Positions 46,512-54,957 of a stretch of DNA of 54,957 bases are shown piece by piece. The translations under genes and the position numbers were made by a program. This DNA is from Pseudocalidococcus azoricus BACA0444 (lineage in GTDB: Bacteria > Cyanobacteriota > Cyanobacteriia > Thermosynechococcales > Thermosynechococcaceae): NCBI RefSeq assembly GCF_031729055.1, contig NZ_JAVMIP010000021.1, forward strand, positions 1 to 54,957, written 5' to 3'. The notes below the pieces were generated by a model. The model did not search any database. It had not been told where the DNA came from and worked only from the letters and a program-made list of their open reading frames with translations. Each line of letters begins with the position of its first letter. Positions within the stretch are counted from its first letter, which is position 1.

Positions 46512-47512
46512 TGCCATCGCCGCTATTGTCTCGATCAACTTCTCCCCAGGCCTGGCTACGGAAAAATTTATTTGCCACTGGGTTTGATACAGCCCTGACT
46601 GTGGTTGTGGGCCTGGGGATTGTCTGGGTTGGCTGGCGATTATTGGCGTGGCTCCTGTTCCAGGCCCAGTGGCAAGTCATTACCCAAAATTGGCTCCGGT
46701 TTTTGATTGGGCGGTATCCCCTCGACCAGGCCTGGCGGATTGGGTTGACGATTGTGCTGGGGCTATGCCTCTGGGGAATTGGCCAATATTTCCGGCACGT
46801 TAACCGCTGGGTGGGTATCCTCATTGGGGTTGGCCTGACTGTTTGGCTGATTGGCGGGGGCCTGGCCTTAACGGTTGTGCCGACTAATCTTTGGACAGGG
46901 CTGCTTTTAACCTTGATAGTTGCGGTTGCTAGTATTGTTTTGGCATTTCCCCTAGGCATTGTTTTGGCAGTGGGCCGACAAAGTTCTTTACCTGGATGGC
47001 GATATGGGGCCACGGTTTATATCGAGTTGGTGCGGGGGTTGCCCTTAATTGGGATTTTATTCATGGCTCAAGTGATGTTACCCCTTGTCTTACCAGGTAC
47101 TTGGCAGTTAGATCGACTCTTGCGGGCTGTGGCTGGCCTGGTCTTGTTTAATGCGGCCTACTTGGCTGAGAATATTCGCGGGGGCTGGCAGGCGATTCCG
47201 CGGGGGCAATTTGAGGCGGCGGCTGCTTTGGGCTTAAAACCAAGTTTTGTGATTGCTTTAGTAATTTTGCCCCAGGCCTTGCGAATTAGTATCCCTGCCA
47301 TTGCTGGACAGTTTATCGCGCTCCTGAAAGACACGGCCCTCTTATCTTTATTTGCCCTTTTGGAATTGACGGGGATTGCCCGAGCGATTTTGGCTCAACC
47401 CAATTATTTAGGGCGATATGGGGAAGTCTATCTATTTATTGGTTTTCTCTATTGGCTGTTTTGTTTTGGGTTGTCTTGGTTGAGTCGCCATTTGGAGCAG
47501 ACTGGAAAATAA
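46511..47512 (+). CDS. Amino-acid ABC transporter permease, second subunit
   Basis: Partner of the preceding permease in a heterodimeric importer. It has 333 residues and about eight hydrophobic segments; the contact loop reads QFEAAAALGLKPSFVIALVILPQ. ATG 46511 overlaps the previous stop as TGATG, so the two are translated together. The order is like natG-natH or bztB-bztC, where a binding protein precedes and an ATPase follows; here both are missing, pepA follows instead. Confidence 0.9.
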   Translation: MPSPLLSRSTSPQAWLRKNLFATGFDTALTVVVGLGIVWVGWRLLAWLLFQAQWQVITQNWLRFLIGRYPLDQAWRIGLTIVLGLCLWGIGQYFRHVNRWVGILIGVGLTVWLIGGGLALTVVPTNLWTGLLLTLIVAVASIVLAFPLGIVLAVGRQSSLPGWRYGATVYIELVRGLPLIGILFMAQVMLPLVLPGTWQLDRLLRAVAGLVLFNAAYLAENIRGGWQAIPRGQFEAAAALGLKPSFVIALVILPQALRISIPAIAGQFIALLKDTALLSLFALLELTGIARAILAQPNYLGRYGEVYLFIGFLYWLFCFGLSWLSRHLEQTGK

Positions 47513-47592
47513 GAAAATGCTGGGGTTTTACTAATGGGGAGATTTACAGTAGCTTGAAGAATAGAAACATTTAAATGCGTACTTAGCTTTCT

Positions 47593-49080
47593 ATGAACAT
47601 CCAGGCCCCCACAACTGCTGTACTGAATTGGTCCGGTGACTTAATCGCCTTTGGTTTTTTTACCGAGTCGGATGCTGTTGTTTGGCCAGCAGAATTAGCC
47701 GAGTTACCCCAGGCCTGGGATGGCATTCTACCTGAGTTAATTAGTGAGGCAAAGTTTCAAGGCAAAGCGGGAACATCATTGACTGTGCGCTTAAGTCCTA
47801 AATCTCCGGTCAAAAAAATCATCCTGGTTGGCCTGGGTAATCTAGCTGACTTCACCTTAGAGACCCTCCGCCGCGCTGCTGCCACTGTTGTCAAATCGGC
47901 CAGGAAAGATAGAAGTAAATGTGTTGGAATGTACTTTCCCGTCTATGGCGATGATTCATCCCAATCCACTCAGGCACTAGCTGAAGGGGTTCACTTAGGC
48001 CTGCACCAGGATCTCCGGTTTAAGTCCGATCCTGAAGCCAAAGAAAATCTTGCCTTTCCAGAAACCGTTGCTCTCCTCGGGCCTGGCATTACTCCTGAGG
48101 TTCTCCCCATTGCGGCCATTCGGGCGGAGGGAGTGATCTTAGCGCGGGAGTTAGTCAATGCCCCGGCCAATGTGATTACCCCCGTCACCCTAGCCGAAAC
48201 AGCCCAGGCCATTGCCAGCACCTATGGTTTAGAGTCGGAAATTTTGGAACAAGCGGATTGTGAAGCCCTGGGCATGGAAGCCTATCTTGGGGTGGCCCAG
48301 GCCTCGGATTTACCGCCAAAATTTATCCATCTCACCTACAAGCCCCAGGGGACAGCTACTCGCAAACTGGCGATTATCGGTAAAGGTCTGACTTTTGATT
48401 CTGGTGGTCTCAACCTGAAAGTTTCCGGCAGTGGCATTGAAACCATGAAAATGGACATGGCTGGATCCGCCGCAGTTTTGGGTGCAGCCCAAGTGATTGC
48501 CCAACTCAAACCCAGTGCCGAAGTTCACTTTATTGTTGCCGCGACCGAAAACATGATCAGCGGCCAGGCCATGCACCCCGGCGATATTCTCACGGCTTCC
48601 AACGGCAAAACCATCGAAATTAACAATACGGATGCTGAAGGGCGGTTAACCTTAGCCGATGCCCTCGTCTTTGCTGAAAAGTTGGGTGTGGATGCGATTG
48701 TGGATTTAGCCACCCTGACCGGGGCTTGTATTGTTGCCTTGGGGGAAAGTATTGCCGGATTGTGGGCCAGCGATCAACCCCTTGCGGATCATCTCTTAAC
48801 CGCAGCAAATCGGGCTGGGGAAAAATTCTGGCAAATGCCCATGGAAGACAAGTATTTTGAGGGGCTGAAGTCTGCCATTGCTGATATGAAAAATACCGGG
48901 CCGCGGGCTGGGGGATCGATTACCGCGGCTCTCTTTTTGAAACAATTCATCCAATCTACTCCCTGGGCCCATCTAGATATTGCTGGACCTGTGTGGGTTG
49001 AAAAAGAAGATGGGTATCTCAATCCAGGGGGGACAGGCTTCGGCGTACAGACCTTAGTGAATTGGGTCTTGGCGAGTTAG
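47593..49080 (+). CDS. pepA: Leucyl aminopeptidase (M17)
   Basis: Cytoplasmic hexameric metallo-aminopeptidase that trims N-terminal residues during protein turnover. It has 495 residues. The metal-binding core includes [28 protein letters not shown] and the signature [28 protein letters not shown] lies just before it. The N-terminal domain is complete. ATG 47593 lies 80 bp after the permease gene. Confidence 0.95.
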   Translation: MNIQAPTTAVLNWSGDLIAFGFFTESDAVVWPAELAELPQAWDGILPELISEAKFQGKAGTSLTVRLSPKSPVKKIILVGLGNLADFTLETLRRAAATVVKSARKDRSKCVGMYFPVYGDDSSQSTQALAEGVHLGLHQDLRFKSDPEAKENLAFPETVALLGPGITPEVLPIAAIRAEGVILARELVNAPANVITPVTLAETAQAIASTYGLESEILEQADCEALGMEAYLGVAQASDLPPKFIHLTYKPQGTATRKLAIIGKGLTFDSGGLNLKVSGSGIETMKMDMAGSAAVLGAAQVIAQLKPSAEVHFIVAATENMISGQAMHPGDILTASNGKTIEINNTDAEGRLTLADALVFAEKLGVDAIVDLATLTGACIVALGESIAGLWASDQPLADHLLTAANRAGEKFWQMPMEDKYFEGLKSAIADMKNTGPRAGGSITAALFLKQFIQSTPWAHLDIAGPVWVEKEDGYLNPGGTGFGVQTLVNWVLAS

Positions 49081-49122
49081 GCCTGTCTAGGGTAAGAGCA
49101 TTCCATAACTTGGCAGATTTTG

Positions 49123-50055
49123 ATGGTTAGTACATCCAAACTTCGGGCTGGCTTGGGTTTAGCTGTTTTTACACTGGTTTTGATTGTGGGGTTGCAATGG
49201 CCCTCTTGGGGAATTATTAGTGCCACAGGCCAAGGTCCAACCCGTCAACCATTGGCATTGAACCAATACACGGGCGTTGTTTATCTTGACCCTGTGGCCT
49301 GTAGTGGTTCGCTCCTCAAAGGTGGGATGTATGTTTTGACCGCGGCCCATTGTTTAAACGAGGGTGGCACCAGCCCAGACGAAAATGTGACCGTTGTTTT
49401 TAAGCTCCCTGGCTCTGTTGAGAAAATTCCTGTTGCCCTGCATGTCGTTCATCCGGGCTGGACGGGCTATACATCGGAAGTTGGTCATGATATCGCCCTG
49501 CTCAAGTTAAAACGGCCTGCTCCCCCTCATGCTGAACAGTATGAACTGTACCGGCGCAAAGATGAAGTTGGGCAAGTCTTCACAAAAGTGGGCTACGGCT
49601 ATCTGGGGACAGGGTCTCAGGGCCAAGATGATTCATCTAATACTGCAACTCGTCGCTATGCTGGGCAAAATCGCTATGAAGCCGTGATTGATATTCTCAG
49701 GAACTCAACCGAATCAGACTTTTCGGAATTAGTGTTGGGGAGTCAGCTCCTGTTTGACTTTGATAGTGGTCGTCCAACCAATGATGCCCTTGGTCGGCAT
49801 TTTCCAAAACTGGCAGATGCAGGCCTGGGTGAGATGGAAATTGGCACAGGCAATGGCGATTCGGGTGGCCCATCGTTTATTGGGGGCAAAATCGCTGGAA
49901 TTAGTTCTTGGGGCTACAGTGATCGGGGCTTTTTTAAGGGGAATATTGCCGATATTGACAGTATTGATGACAACGGCAGCTTTGGTGAAATTTTTGGCGA
50001 TACCAGAGTTTCCTTTTATATTCCCTGGCTTGATAAAATCATGGCTACCTATTAA
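49123..50055 (+). CDS. Trypsin-like serine protease (S1 family)
   Basis: Secreted or membrane-tethered chymotrypsin-fold protease. From ATG 49123 it has 310 residues; a hydrophobic segment at about 9-29 is a signal peptide or anchor. The catalytic triad is complete: H76 in LTAAHC, D123 in GHDIALLKL and S247 in GNGDSGGPSF. C60 and C77 could form the typical disulfide next to the histidine. D246 precedes the serine as usual. An insert of about 50 residues (EAVIDILRNSTESDFSEL) is unlike classic trypsins. The start is not HtrA-like and there is no PDZ domain. Substrate unknown. Confidence 0.85.
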   Translation: MVSTSKLRAGLGLAVFTLVLIVGLQWPSWGIISATGQGPTRQPLALNQYTGVVYLDPVACSGSLLKGGMYVLTAAHCLNEGGTSPDENVTVVFKLPGSVEKIPVALHVVHPGWTGYTSEVGHDIALLKLKRPAPPHAEQYELYRRKDEVGQVFTKVGYGYLGTGSQGQDDSSNTATRRYAGQNRYEAVIDILRNSTESDFSELVLGSQLLFDFDSGRPTNDALGRHFPKLADAGLGEMEIGTGNGDSGGPSFIGGKIAGISSWGYSDRGFFKGNIADIDSIDDNGSFGEIFGDTRVSFYIPWLDKIMATY

Positions 50056-50162
50056 CTGCGCTGACTACGGCCGGTTCTTAAGATTTTGCATGGCTCAAAC
50101 AGAACTGGGGTAGTTAAAGCATTAGGAATTGATCAAACGTTCTTGTTGGTGCAGTGTCTCCT

Positions 50163-51059
50163 ATGAACTTAGCGGATTGTTATCGAGTTTTAGGTCTGCC
50201 TCCCTATGCTACCCTGACCCAAGTCAAGCAAAGTTATCGGCGTTTAGCCCGGCAGTACCACCCGGATAGCAATCAGCAACAGTCCCAGGATTACTTTATC
50301 CAAATTCACCAGGCCTACCAAACCCTCCGTCAAGTCTTACCCCCGGCAAGAAAAGTTGCCCCCCCGGCCCAACCTGTCCAATCGGCCCCAACTCCAATCC
50401 GCATAGAGGTGAAACAACCCGATGCCCCCCACCGGACTCCTCAAGCCAGTTCTCCCGTGAACCAAGCCCCAGATCGCCCGCAGGAAAAGACTCCGGTCAC
50501 CCCCTCCCAAGCACCACAGGCCAGAAAAACTACCGTTGTGCCATCTTCCCCAGGCCCGGTTCCCCAACGTCGGTCTTCTAAACCCTATTCCCCGGTTAAT
50601 CCCCAACCCTTCCCCATCCCTACCCCACCAGCAACCACTGCCCCAACCCAGGCCCCTGATGCTCGATCTAAATCGCCAACGTTGCCTAAAATTCCTGTGC
50701 CATCCCCCCCCACTGCTGGTCGGGTTTCCCTAACGCCCTTTGAGCAACAACTAAAAAGACGCTCCTATCAGCAACTCCAAGAACTCCTCCGCTATCGGCG
50801 CTTTGAGCGGGCTGCTGTCTTGACAGAAGGATTAGGCCAAGCCCTCCCGACTGATCCAGAGGTGAAACAATGGCAAGGGATTACCTATCACTGCTGGGCC
50901 CGAGAGTTAATCAAACAAGGACAATCCGCCCAGGCCTGTTATTATCTCAACCAAGCTCGACAGGCGGATCCCCACAACCAGGCCCTTGCCCAGGCCATTG
51001 ATCAAGATTTAAGCCAACTGGAACGCCGCTTTCCCAAACGTCAACTGATGGCCATCTAA
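50163..51059 (+). CDS. J-domain protein with proline-rich linker and TPR-like tail
   Basis: Hsp70 co-chaperone-type protein of 298 residues from ATG 50163 (GTG 50154 adds three). The J domain lies at about 1-60, with the Hsp70-stimulating HPD at 33-35 in RQYHPDSNQ. A linker of about 130 residues, rich in Pro, Ala, Thr and Gln, follows. The C-terminal 110 residues contain paired helices like TPR repeats (LLRYRRFERAAVLTEGLG, AREL then ACYYLNQARQADPHNQAL). The partner protein is unknown. A cytoplasmic place is inferred. Confidence 0.85.
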   Translation: MNLADCYRVLGLPPYATLTQVKQSYRRLARQYHPDSNQQQSQDYFIQIHQAYQTLRQVLPPARKVAPPAQPVQSAPTPIRIEVKQPDAPHRTPQASSPVNQAPDRPQEKTPVTPSQAPQARKTTVVPSSPGPVPQRRSSKPYSPVNPQPFPIPTPPATTAPTQAPDARSKSPTLPKIPVPSPPTAGRVSLTPFEQQLKRRSYQQLQELLRYRRFERAAVLTEGLGQALPTDPEVKQWQGITYHCWARELIKQGQSAQACYYLNQARQADPHNQALAQAIDQDLSQLERRFPKRQLMAI

Positions 51060-51072
51060 GCAGGTTGTCTTG

Positions 51073-51915
51073 TCAATCTAGAGAATATTGTTCTCTTAAT
51101 TTTTTTGTCATTGTTAGGTACTGTTCCAGGCCTGGCCAATCTCCAGCGGCAATTTTCTCAACTAGTGCGGTTAATTCCTGTTGATAAATCCTCAAACAGA
51201 ATAATAACTCCGCCTGATTAAATTCCGCCATCATCCGTCCCAATTCTGGATTCCCGCCCCCCACCCGGCTTGTATCGCGAAATCCGGAACTGGCCAAGGC
51301 CTGGGCTAATTGGGCTAATTCTGGTTCTGGTTCTTGACTACTGGCTCCAATCAAGGCAGCACTGACCATCACGGGTAAATGGGAAATCCAGGCCACGGCT
51401 CGGTCATGGGCTTCAGGAGAGCAGAGATAACGGGTCGCACCGAGGGCATCCACAATCTGACTTAGTAGCGCCAAGGCTTCGGGATCTGTTTCTGGGATGG
51501 GGGTCAGGACATAGGGACGTTGATAAAAGAGATGTTCTTGAGCAGCTAAAACACCAGACGCAGCGGTTCCGGCCATAGGATGCCCACCAATAAAGCGTGG
51601 CCAAAAGTGGGTCAGGGTTTGACAAATTGCCCCCTTGACAGAGCCAACATCAGTGAGGATGGCCTGGGAGTGTAAGACGGGTTGAATCTGTTGCGCCACT
51701 GGAACCATCTGCCCCAAAGGTGGACAGAGGAAAACAAGATCACAGGTGCTTAAAATTCTTGGATCGGGGCTGGCCTGGTTGACGATGCCGCGTTCTCGGG
51801 CCACTTCACAGGTCTTCTTTTGCCGACTGAGTCCAAAAACCTCATGCCCCAGGCCCCGTAAATCTAACCCCAAAGATCCGCCAATCAAACCCAAGCCAAC
51901 AATCCCAATTTGCAT
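51073..51915 (-). CDS. tyrA: Prephenate/arogenate dehydrogenase
   Basis: Oxidises prephenate or arogenate in tyrosine synthesis; cyanobacterial enzymes mostly use arogenate and NADP. From ATG 51915 it has 280 residues; an in-frame TTG at 51948 was rejected. The Rossmann start is QIGIVGLGLIGGSLGLDL, followed by VFLCPPLGQMVPVAQ, TDVGSVKGA and GGHPMAG, all typical TyrA segments; RAVAWISHLPVMVSAAL holds the catalytic His region. It is complete and single-domain, without chorismate mutase. Confidence 0.94.
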   Translation of the reverse strand: MQIGIVGLGLIGGSLGLDLRGLGHEVFGLSRQKKTCEVARERGIVNQASPDPRILSTCDLVFLCPPLGQMVPVAQQIQPVLHSQAILTDVGSVKGAICQTLTHFWPRFIGGHPMAGTAASGVLAAQEHLFYQRPYVLTPIPETDPEALALLSQIVDALGATRYLCSPEAHDRAVAWISHLPVMVSAALIGASSQEPEPELAQLAQALASSGFRDTSRVGGGNPELGRMMAEFNQAELLFCLRIYQQELTALVEKIAAGDWPGLEQYLTMTKKLREQYSLD

Positions 51916-52133
51916 AGGTTTCTTCCAAGTCTCAATATAGTCACCCAAGTTATAGCGTTACCCAGATGGGCGAGCTGTCGGTATTTGAAGAGCAGAATCT
52001 AACTAGACCAGGATAGATGCTCAATACCGCCGATATTTCTACTCTGGCGCAACGCTCTAGATAAAGTCAAAGGTAAAGGTATATCTATAGGATTGTCGCC
52101 CTACGGATTTTTGCTGTTATACTTCATAGCGAT

Positions 52134-52149
52134 AATGACATCTGTCATT
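52134..52149. promoter_or_regulatory. Inverted repeat in the leader of the DUF1400 gene
   Basis: AATGACA (52134-52140) and TGTCATT (52143-52149) are perfect arms around TC. The repeat lies just downstream of a -10-like TATACT and 5-10 bp before the ribosome site AGGAG. With GAT in front it resembles a Fur- or Zur-type box (GATAATGA...TCATT). Read as RNA it would also form a 6-bp stem with a 4-nt loop followed by TTTTTT, that is, a small terminator. Either reading makes it a likely control element; the regulator is unknown. Confidence 0.45.
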
Positions 52150-52170
52150 TTTTAGTAGGAGTTTTTAAGG

Positions 52171-52701
52171 ATGTTACACCGTTTAAGCCGTTGGTTCTTA
52201 TTGCTATCGTTGCCCGTTGGCATTTTGACTACAACGCTACCTGCCCGGTCTGCCCAAAATCTTTCCTTGGTTTATGGCCCCTTTCAACGCTCAGTACCGA
52301 TGTCGGAAGTTAGCTCTTTTGCCGAAACTGGCCAGGCCACGGGACGGTTACAAGCTCTGTTGCGCTTAGTCCCCCAAAATGAGCAAGAGGAACTACTTAA
52401 AGCTCTGCGCCTGAAACTTCCCATTGGCGTTGTCCAAGTCAATAAACTCCTGAACTCTCCCATTGGCAAACAAGTGGTTGAAAAAGTCTCTCCGGTCATT
52501 TTACGGCGAGATAAAGCAGGTACTTTTGCTATCAGTGGTGCGTTACTAACTGCGGCTGGTTCTAAAGATGGGTTGGGTCTGCTCAGTTTTCTGGAGTCCT
52601 ATCCTGCCGAAACCATGACTGTTGATCTGCGCGGCTTGTCAAAACTCTTTAGTCAAACGGAGGGCCTGGGTGCGCTTTTAGGTGGGGCCTTAGGTCGTTA
52701 A
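52171..52701 (+). CDS. DUF1400 family secreted protein
   Basis: A 176-residue protein with a signal peptide (LSRWFLLLSLPVGILTTTLPARSA) ending near residue 27. The mature part starts NLSLVYGPFQRSVPMSEVSSFAETGQ, the hallmark of DUF1400, usually found as the N-terminal region of cyanobacterial alpha/beta hydrolases. Here no hydrolase domain follows, so it is a stand-alone DUF1400. AGGAG precedes ATG 52171. A palindromic element lies in its leader. Location is periplasmic by inference; function unknown. Confidence 0.82.
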   Translation: MLHRLSRWFLLLSLPVGILTTTLPARSAQNLSLVYGPFQRSVPMSEVSSFAETGQATGRLQALLRLVPQNEQEELLKALRLKLPIGVVQVNKLLNSPIGKQVVEKVSPVILRRDKAGTFAISGALLTAAGSKDGLGLLSFLESYPAETMTVDLRGLSKLFSQTEGLGALLGGALGR

Positions 52702-52726
52702 TTTAAGTATAGGTTTGAATCTCCGC

Positions 52727-54037
52727 CTAGGAGTTTTGGTCGGGTTGCTCCAATCGTAAGCGGACAGAGTCTCCATGGGCAGGAAGTCCTTCGGCCTCGG
52801 CTAGTGTCATGATAGCTGGGGCCATTTTAATTAAGGCATTGGCTGAATATTCAATTAAGCTTGAATGTTTTAAAAACGTTTCTACACTTAAAGGGGATGC
52901 GTAGCGGGCTGCGCCGGATGTGGGTAAAGTGTGGTTCGGGCCAGCTAAGTAATCGCCCACCGCTTCGGGGGTGGATTTCCCTAGAAAAATAGCTCCCGCA
53001 TGACGGATTTTATCCAGCAAGTCCCAGGGGGCAGCAATTTGCAGTTCTAAGTGCTCAGGGGCAAATTCATTGGACAGTTGAGCCGCCACTTCTAGGGATT
53101 CCACCACCCCCACCAGGCCAAAATGGGCGATGGATTTTTCAGTTGGTTCCCGGCGGGGGTGATATTCCAACTGGTGCAGAACTTCGCGAGTGACTTTTTG
53201 GGCTAAAGCAGCGTTGGTGGTCAATAAAATTGAAGCAGCTAAGGGATCATGCTCGGCCTGGGCCAGCAGATCTGCGGCTAGATGGACAGGATGGGCGGTT
53301 TCATCTGCAATGACTAAAACTTCTGAGGGGCCAGCCAAAGAGTCAATCCCCACAGTCCCAAAGACAAGTTTTTTCGCTAAGGTGACATAAATATTTCCAG
53401 GCCCGGTAATTAAATTTACAGGGGCAATTGTTTCTGTTCCGTAAGCCATCGCCGCAATGGCCTGGGCTCCCCCAACCCGATAAATTTCATCTACCCCTGC
53501 TTCTTGGGCGGCCACTAAAATCGCCGGATTGATTGTTGGGTTGACTCCGGGGGGAGTGACCATAATAATCCGTTTGACCCCTGCCACTTTTGCCGGAATT
53601 GCGTTCATCAATACCGTACTGGGATAGGCCGCTCGCCCACCGGGAATATATAAACCCGCCGCATCTACAGGGGTATAACGCTTGCCTAAGATAACTCCGT
53701 CAGCTGGAAATTGAACCCAGTTTTTGGGAATCCGTTGCTCGTGGAAAGCTTTTATTTGCTGATGGGCAACGCGAATGGCATCGAGGAGTTCCTTAGAGAC
53801 CTGTTGATAGGCGGCATCCAACTCGGCACCACTGACCCGCAAAGAGTCCGCAGTCAGTTCAACGTGATCAAATTCGGCGGTGTAATGGATAAGGGCGAGG
53901 TCTTTTTGTCGCTGAACCGTTTGGAGAATTTGCTGAACGGTCGCCTCTTTATGAATCACCTGATCATCGTGGATACGATCACAGATGCGGCGCAATTCGG
54001 AGCGAATATCTTCAAGGCAGTTCAGGATTCGCAGCAT
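52727..54037 (-). CDS. hisD: Histidinol dehydrogenase
   Basis: Zinc enzyme for the last two steps of histidine synthesis, histidinol to histidine with NAD. From ATG 54037 it has 436 residues; ATG 54046 would add three. Family segments are PVDAAGLYIPGGRAAYPSTVLMN (read in two parts), VGGAQAIAAMAYGTETI, LAGPSEVLVIADE, the zinc-binding AEHDPLAASILLTT and GPNHTLPTSGAARYASPLSV. Everything is present. Nothing else of the pathway is nearby. Confidence 0.96.
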   Translation of the reverse strand: MLRILNCLEDIRSELRRICDRIHDDQVIHKEATVQQILQTVQRQKDLALIHYTAEFDHVELTADSLRVSGAELDAAYQQVSKELLDAIRVAHQQIKAFHEQRIPKNWVQFPADGVILGKRYTPVDAAGLYIPGGRAAYPSTVLMNAIPAKVAGVKRIIMVTPPGVNPTINPAILVAAQEAGVDEIYRVGGAQAIAAMAYGTETIAPVNLITGPGNIYVTLAKKLVFGTVGIDSLAGPSEVLVIADETAHPVHLAADLLAQAEHDPLAASILLTTNAALAQKVTREVLHQLEYHPRREPTEKSIAHFGLVGVVESLEVAAQLSNEFAPEHLELQIAAPWDLLDKIRHAGAIFLGKSTPEAVGDYLAGPNHTLPTSGAARYASPLSVETFLKHSSLIEYSANALIKMAPAIMTLAEAEGLPAHGDSVRLRLEQPDQNS

Positions 54038-54149
54038 GATCCCCATTGTTTAAGTCAGACCAGCAGTAGCTTTGATCATAGCTCAGACACCGGAGGAGGG
54101 GGGAGGCTTGGCCTGGCCAAAGGTGAAAACAACCAAACCTTAACAAGCA

Positions 54150-54497
54150 GTGGCCGGACGAGTCGCCGGGATTGAATCCCAACATTTACGCCAAGAAGTG
54201 AGTACCGTCACCCAATTACTGGCTGGGTTAAAGTACAAGAAAGAGTTGACTCAGGCAATCTTTCGGGAGGGCGAAATGCGGGAGTTGGTCATTTATTAAG
54301 AAATCCTGGCAGAAGGACGGCAAGAGGGAGAGGCTCAGCTAATTTTGCTTCAAATCAAACGGCGGTTTGATGTTTTACCCGCGGATTTAGTGGCTAAGGT
54401 ATCAGCCCTCTCGATTCCTGAGCTTGAAAGTTTAGCTGAAACCATTTTTGATTTTGATCAAATAGAAAATGCCCAGGCCTGGCTGGATCAATGTTAA
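54150..54497 (+). pseudogene. C-terminal remnant of a DUF4351/Rpn-like gene
   Basis: A frame from GTG 54150 reads SQHLRQEVSTVTQLLAGL, LTQAIFREGEMRELVIY, then an in-frame TAA where relatives have a glutamine codon, then EILAEGRQEGEAQLILLQIK, RRFDVLPADLVAKVSAL and ENAQAWLDQC, ending at TAA 54497. This is the C-terminal part of a PD-(D/E)XK-type protein with DUF4351. The N-terminal nuclease domain is missing, so the gene is truncated and interrupted. Confidence 0.7.
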
Positions 54498-54687
54498 TCC
54501 TAGGTCAGGCTTAAGTTTAACTGATGCTACATGGCTGAGATCACCATCAGTTTTAAATAAATCTATAGCAAATAGTAATTATTCATGAGAACGTACCATA
54601 CATAGTTAGATGAGAAGAATGGAGAACAAAATGACTTAAAAACAGTTCAAATAGATATTTTGTAATTTTAAACGTCTTCAATAAGTG
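54498..54687. other. AT-rich stretch next to the transposase gene
   Basis: 190 bp that are more AT-rich than the rest of the window. The left end of the IS element probably falls here, but I could not find its terminal repeat without the other end. Confidence 0.35.
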
Positions 54688-54957
54688 TCACACTTTCCTT
54701 AAGAAGTTTTTAACTTGCAGCCACACTGCTTCAATCGGATTTTGTTCCGGTGCGTATGGGGCTAATTTGATGCAGTAAATCGGCCATTCTTGTTCTGACT
54801 TATCTCCATTGACTTGATGTAAATATTTACGGAAATCATCACTGTTATGATATGCTGCACCATCCCAAATCACCATAATTTTCTGATTCAGATAAGTTGT
54901 CCTTATCGCTTTGATAAACTGAATAGTATTCTGACTATTTCCACTCAAATAAGGTTT
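54688..54957 (-). mobile_element. IS630-type transposase, C-terminal part (runs off the right edge)
   Basis: The last 90 residues of an IS630/Tc1-mariner DDE transposase. Residues include MVIWDGAAYHNSDDFRKYL (the second catalytic aspartate, in WDGAAYH) and LAPYAPEQNPIEAVWLQVKN, with the final catalytic Glu in NPIE. The frame stays open to the last base of the window, so the gene is cut by the edge; its stop is TGA at 54690-54688. Base composition is more AT-rich than the flanking genes. Whether the element is intact cannot be told here. Confidence 0.88.

Noticed and set aside
53711..54175. 154-codon frame antisense to hisD
   Set aside because: It mostly overlaps hisD on the other strand and resembles no protein.

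Overview
The window is cyanobacterial. It carries psbE-psbF-psbL-psbJ behind the rubA and ycf48 photosystem II assembly genes, a plant-type zeta-carotene desaturase, an SLH-domain porin, and many small families known only from cyanobacteria (DUF1400, DUF1822, DUF2862, DUF3067, DUF6887, DUF6888 and a probable DUF7219). Base composition is moderate, close to 50% GC by eye. The ATP synthase subunits look Thermosynechococcus-like. I read no copy of the usual cyanobacterial palindrome GCGATCGC. A different 10-bp palindrome, CCAGGCCTGG, recurs at least 18 times. I infer a member of the Thermosynechococcaceae or a close relative such as the Synechococcus PCC 6312 group, but sequence alone does not fix the species.

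Layout, 1-24 kb. The left edge holds the tail of an unidentified reading frame. rimI is divergent from lysA, cdaA (c-di-AMP synthase) and uppS, which are followed by a comFB-family gene and the citramalate synthase cimA. cobS faces the other way. Next comes the photosystem block rubA, ycf48, psbEFLJ, ended by a terminator. Two small conserved proteins follow. A long minus-strand series holds a beta-propeller-like protein, cobO, a 59-residue membrane protein, atpC, atpD, a DUF2862 protein and uvrC. Then come crtQ with an overlapping SRPBCC gene, a sigma-like regulator with a DUF1822 partner, and an unidentified membrane protein.

Layout, 24-55 kb. The type IV pilus operon pilM-N-O-Q is followed by folP (minus) and obgE (plus). 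Next are a site-2-type protease, an amino-acid binding protein, a large GST-like protein, a decayed DUF2887 gene, an aldose epimerase-like gene, a stand-alone acetolactate synthase-type enzyme, DUF3067, nhaA, a dynamin-like GTPase and the SLH porin. A small two-gene module (DUF6888/DUF6887) is divergent from a pair of amino-acid ABC permeases. pepA, a trypsin-like protease, a J-domain protein, tyrA, a DUF1400 protein and hisD follow. The right edge has a second decayed gene and an IS630-type transposase running off the window.

Most of this is core chromosome: photosynthesis, ATP synthesis, amino acid, folate, cobalamin and carotenoid synthesis, envelope and pili. Accessory signals sit mainly at 35.5-36.4 kb, 45.1-45.5 kb and 54.1-55 kb. 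The observations I would check first are the CCAGGCCTGG palindrome family, the cdaA/comFB neighbourhood, the short DUF6888/DUF6887 gene pair, two C8 tracts inside pilN, and an inverted repeat in the leader of the DUF1400 gene. I saw no rRNA, tRNA or CRISPR array.
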